Under the pieces are notes generated by a model. The model was not told where the DNA came from. It saw nothing but the letters and a program-made list of their open reading frames with translations, and did not search any database. Of a DNA stretch of 16,827 nucleotides, positions 16,113-16,827 are shown in pieces. The position numbers and the translations under genes are program-made. The DNA is from Oscillospiraceae bacterium (GTDB lineage: Bacteria > Bacillota > Clostridia > Oscillospirales > Ruminococcaceae). The stretch lies in NCBI GenBank assembly GCA_019416775.1, contig DXWR01000142.1, positions 1 to 16,827 on the forward strand, in the 5' to 3' direction. Within the stretch, counting starts at the first letter, position 1. Each line of letters begins with the position of its first letter.

Positions 16113-16715
16113 TTACAGCTGTCCCAGATTGGTTTGAAATTTCAGTTGGGCGGCTTGGCGGATGAGCTGGGCGGTGAGTTCCAGTCCCAGATCGGTGTTC
16201 AGCACCAGGTCATAGTTTTTCCGGTCGCCCCATTGGCTGACGGCGTTGTATTGATAATAGCTGGCTCGTTTTTTGTCCTGCTTGCGCAGGGTGGCGGCAC
16301 TATCTCCGGCTTCGTGATAGACCTCCCGGATCCGCTGGATCCGGCTTTCTGTCGGCGCCCATAAAAACACTTTTAAGACCCGGGGATGTTCCCGAAGAAT
16401 GTAGTCGCTGGCGGCGCTGACAATGACACAGCACTGATTTTGGGCCAGATCCCGGATGATTTTGCTCTTGGTGAGGAACACCTGGTCCGCCAGGGAAAAT
16501 TGAGCGGCGGTGGTGTAAATATTGTAGAGAAAGCTCCCCGGGGCCCGCTCTGCCAGATCCTGGACGGTTTCATGAGCCAATCCACTTTCTTTGGCAATTA
16601 AGTCCATGAGCTGGTTGTCATAGAAGGGAATTTCCAGGGTTTGGGCCACTTTTTGGCCGACCATCCGGCCGCCGGAACCATATTCCCGGTCGATGCAAAT
16701 CACGTAGGGTATCAC
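16113..16715 (-). CDS. cytidylate kinase-like family protein
   Basis: A 200-residue protein of the cytidylate-kinase-like group common in Clostridia, distinct from the housekeeping Cmk. The N-terminus has the nucleotide-binding loop REYGSGGRMVGQKVA (10-24) and IPFYD (29-33). Further on are DKKRASYY (147-154) and a terminal VLNTDLG motif. In most relatives the central strand is followed by a Gly-Arg pair (of the form VIVGRCADY); here it reads VIVSAASDY (97-105), so the expected Gly and Arg are missing. The start is GTG at 16715, with AAGGA about 10 nt upstream. Substrate is unknown; a nucleoside or nucleotide kinase is only inferred. It leads a two-gene unit with DUF5662. Confidence 0.85.
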   Translation of the reverse strand: MIPYVICIDREYGSGGRMVGQKVAQTLEIPFYDNQLMDLIAKESGLAHETVQDLAERAPGSFLYNIYTTAAQFSLADQVFLTKSKIIRDLAQNQCCVIVSAASDYILREHPRVLKVFLWAPTESRIQRIREVYHEAGDSAATLRKQDKKRASYYQYNAVSQWGDRKNYDLVLNTDLGLELTAQLIRQAAQLKFQTNLGQL

Positions 16716-16731
16716 GATAAATCATCCTTGT

Positions 16732-16737
16732 ATTATA
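16732..16737 (-). promoter_or_regulatory. -10 element for the kinase-like/DUF5662 unit
   Basis: Perfect TATAAT on the minus strand (16737-16732), 17 bp upstream of the GTG start. No convincing -35 at the right distance. If used, the leader is very short (about 10 nt), so another promoter further right is possible. Confidence 0.35.
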
Positions 16738-16774
16738 GAGTAGTAGTGATTAGAGTCCCTCTCCAAGGACTTTA

Positions 16775-16783
16775 TGCTACAAT
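16775..16783 (+). promoter_or_regulatory. possible divergent promoter firing out of the right edge
   Basis: TGC followed by TACAAT (16778-16783) forms an extended -10 on the plus strand. No good -35. Transcription would leave the window; its target is not visible. Confidence 0.35.
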
Positions 16784-16827
16784 GTAGGGGATGCTGTGGA
16801 TTGGTGAAATACTCCTACCACAAGATG

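Overview
The window looks like chromosomal DNA of an anaerobic, endospore-forming Gram-positive bacterium. Clostridia, and within them the Oscillospirales, fit best. Seen directly: pyruvate:ferredoxin oxidoreductase, SpoVT, a CIRCE heat-shock operator, strong purine-rich ribosome binding sites, sigma-A type promoters and many hairpin-plus-U-tract terminators, at moderate GC. The genus is inference. Almost everything is core or near-core gene content. I see no tRNA, rRNA, CRISPR array, insertion sequence, integrase or toxin-antitoxin pair.

Left half, plus strand: lepA plus a small two-helix membrane protein; then nifJ (PFOR) alone, with its own strong promoter, a structured 5' leader and a terminator; then a small lipoprotein, holA and pyrE, which look like one operon closed by a strong terminator. 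A promoter at the left edge fires leftward out of the window.

Right half, minus strand, read from high to low coordinates: a cytidylate-kinase-like protein with a DUF5662 protein; ptsI (PTS enzyme I) alone; a beta-carbonic anhydrase; spoVT overlapping a class B penicillin-binding protein; two tandem Hsp20 genes under a promoter that contains CIRCE; and a 101-residue protein convergent with pyrE.

Functional links: nifJ feeds acetyl-CoA and reduced ferredoxin to fermentation; ptsI powers sugar import; the Hsp20 pair is very probably under HrcA; spoVT has a good sigma-G type promoter, so the overlapping penicillin-binding protein may be forespore expressed. I found nothing that amounts to a new defence or mobile system. 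The best leads are the nifJ leader, the spoVT/PBP overlap with no ordinary start codon, the direct repeats at the ptsI promoter, the kinase-like protein that lacks the usual Gly-Arg motif, and the duplicated Hsp20 transcription unit.
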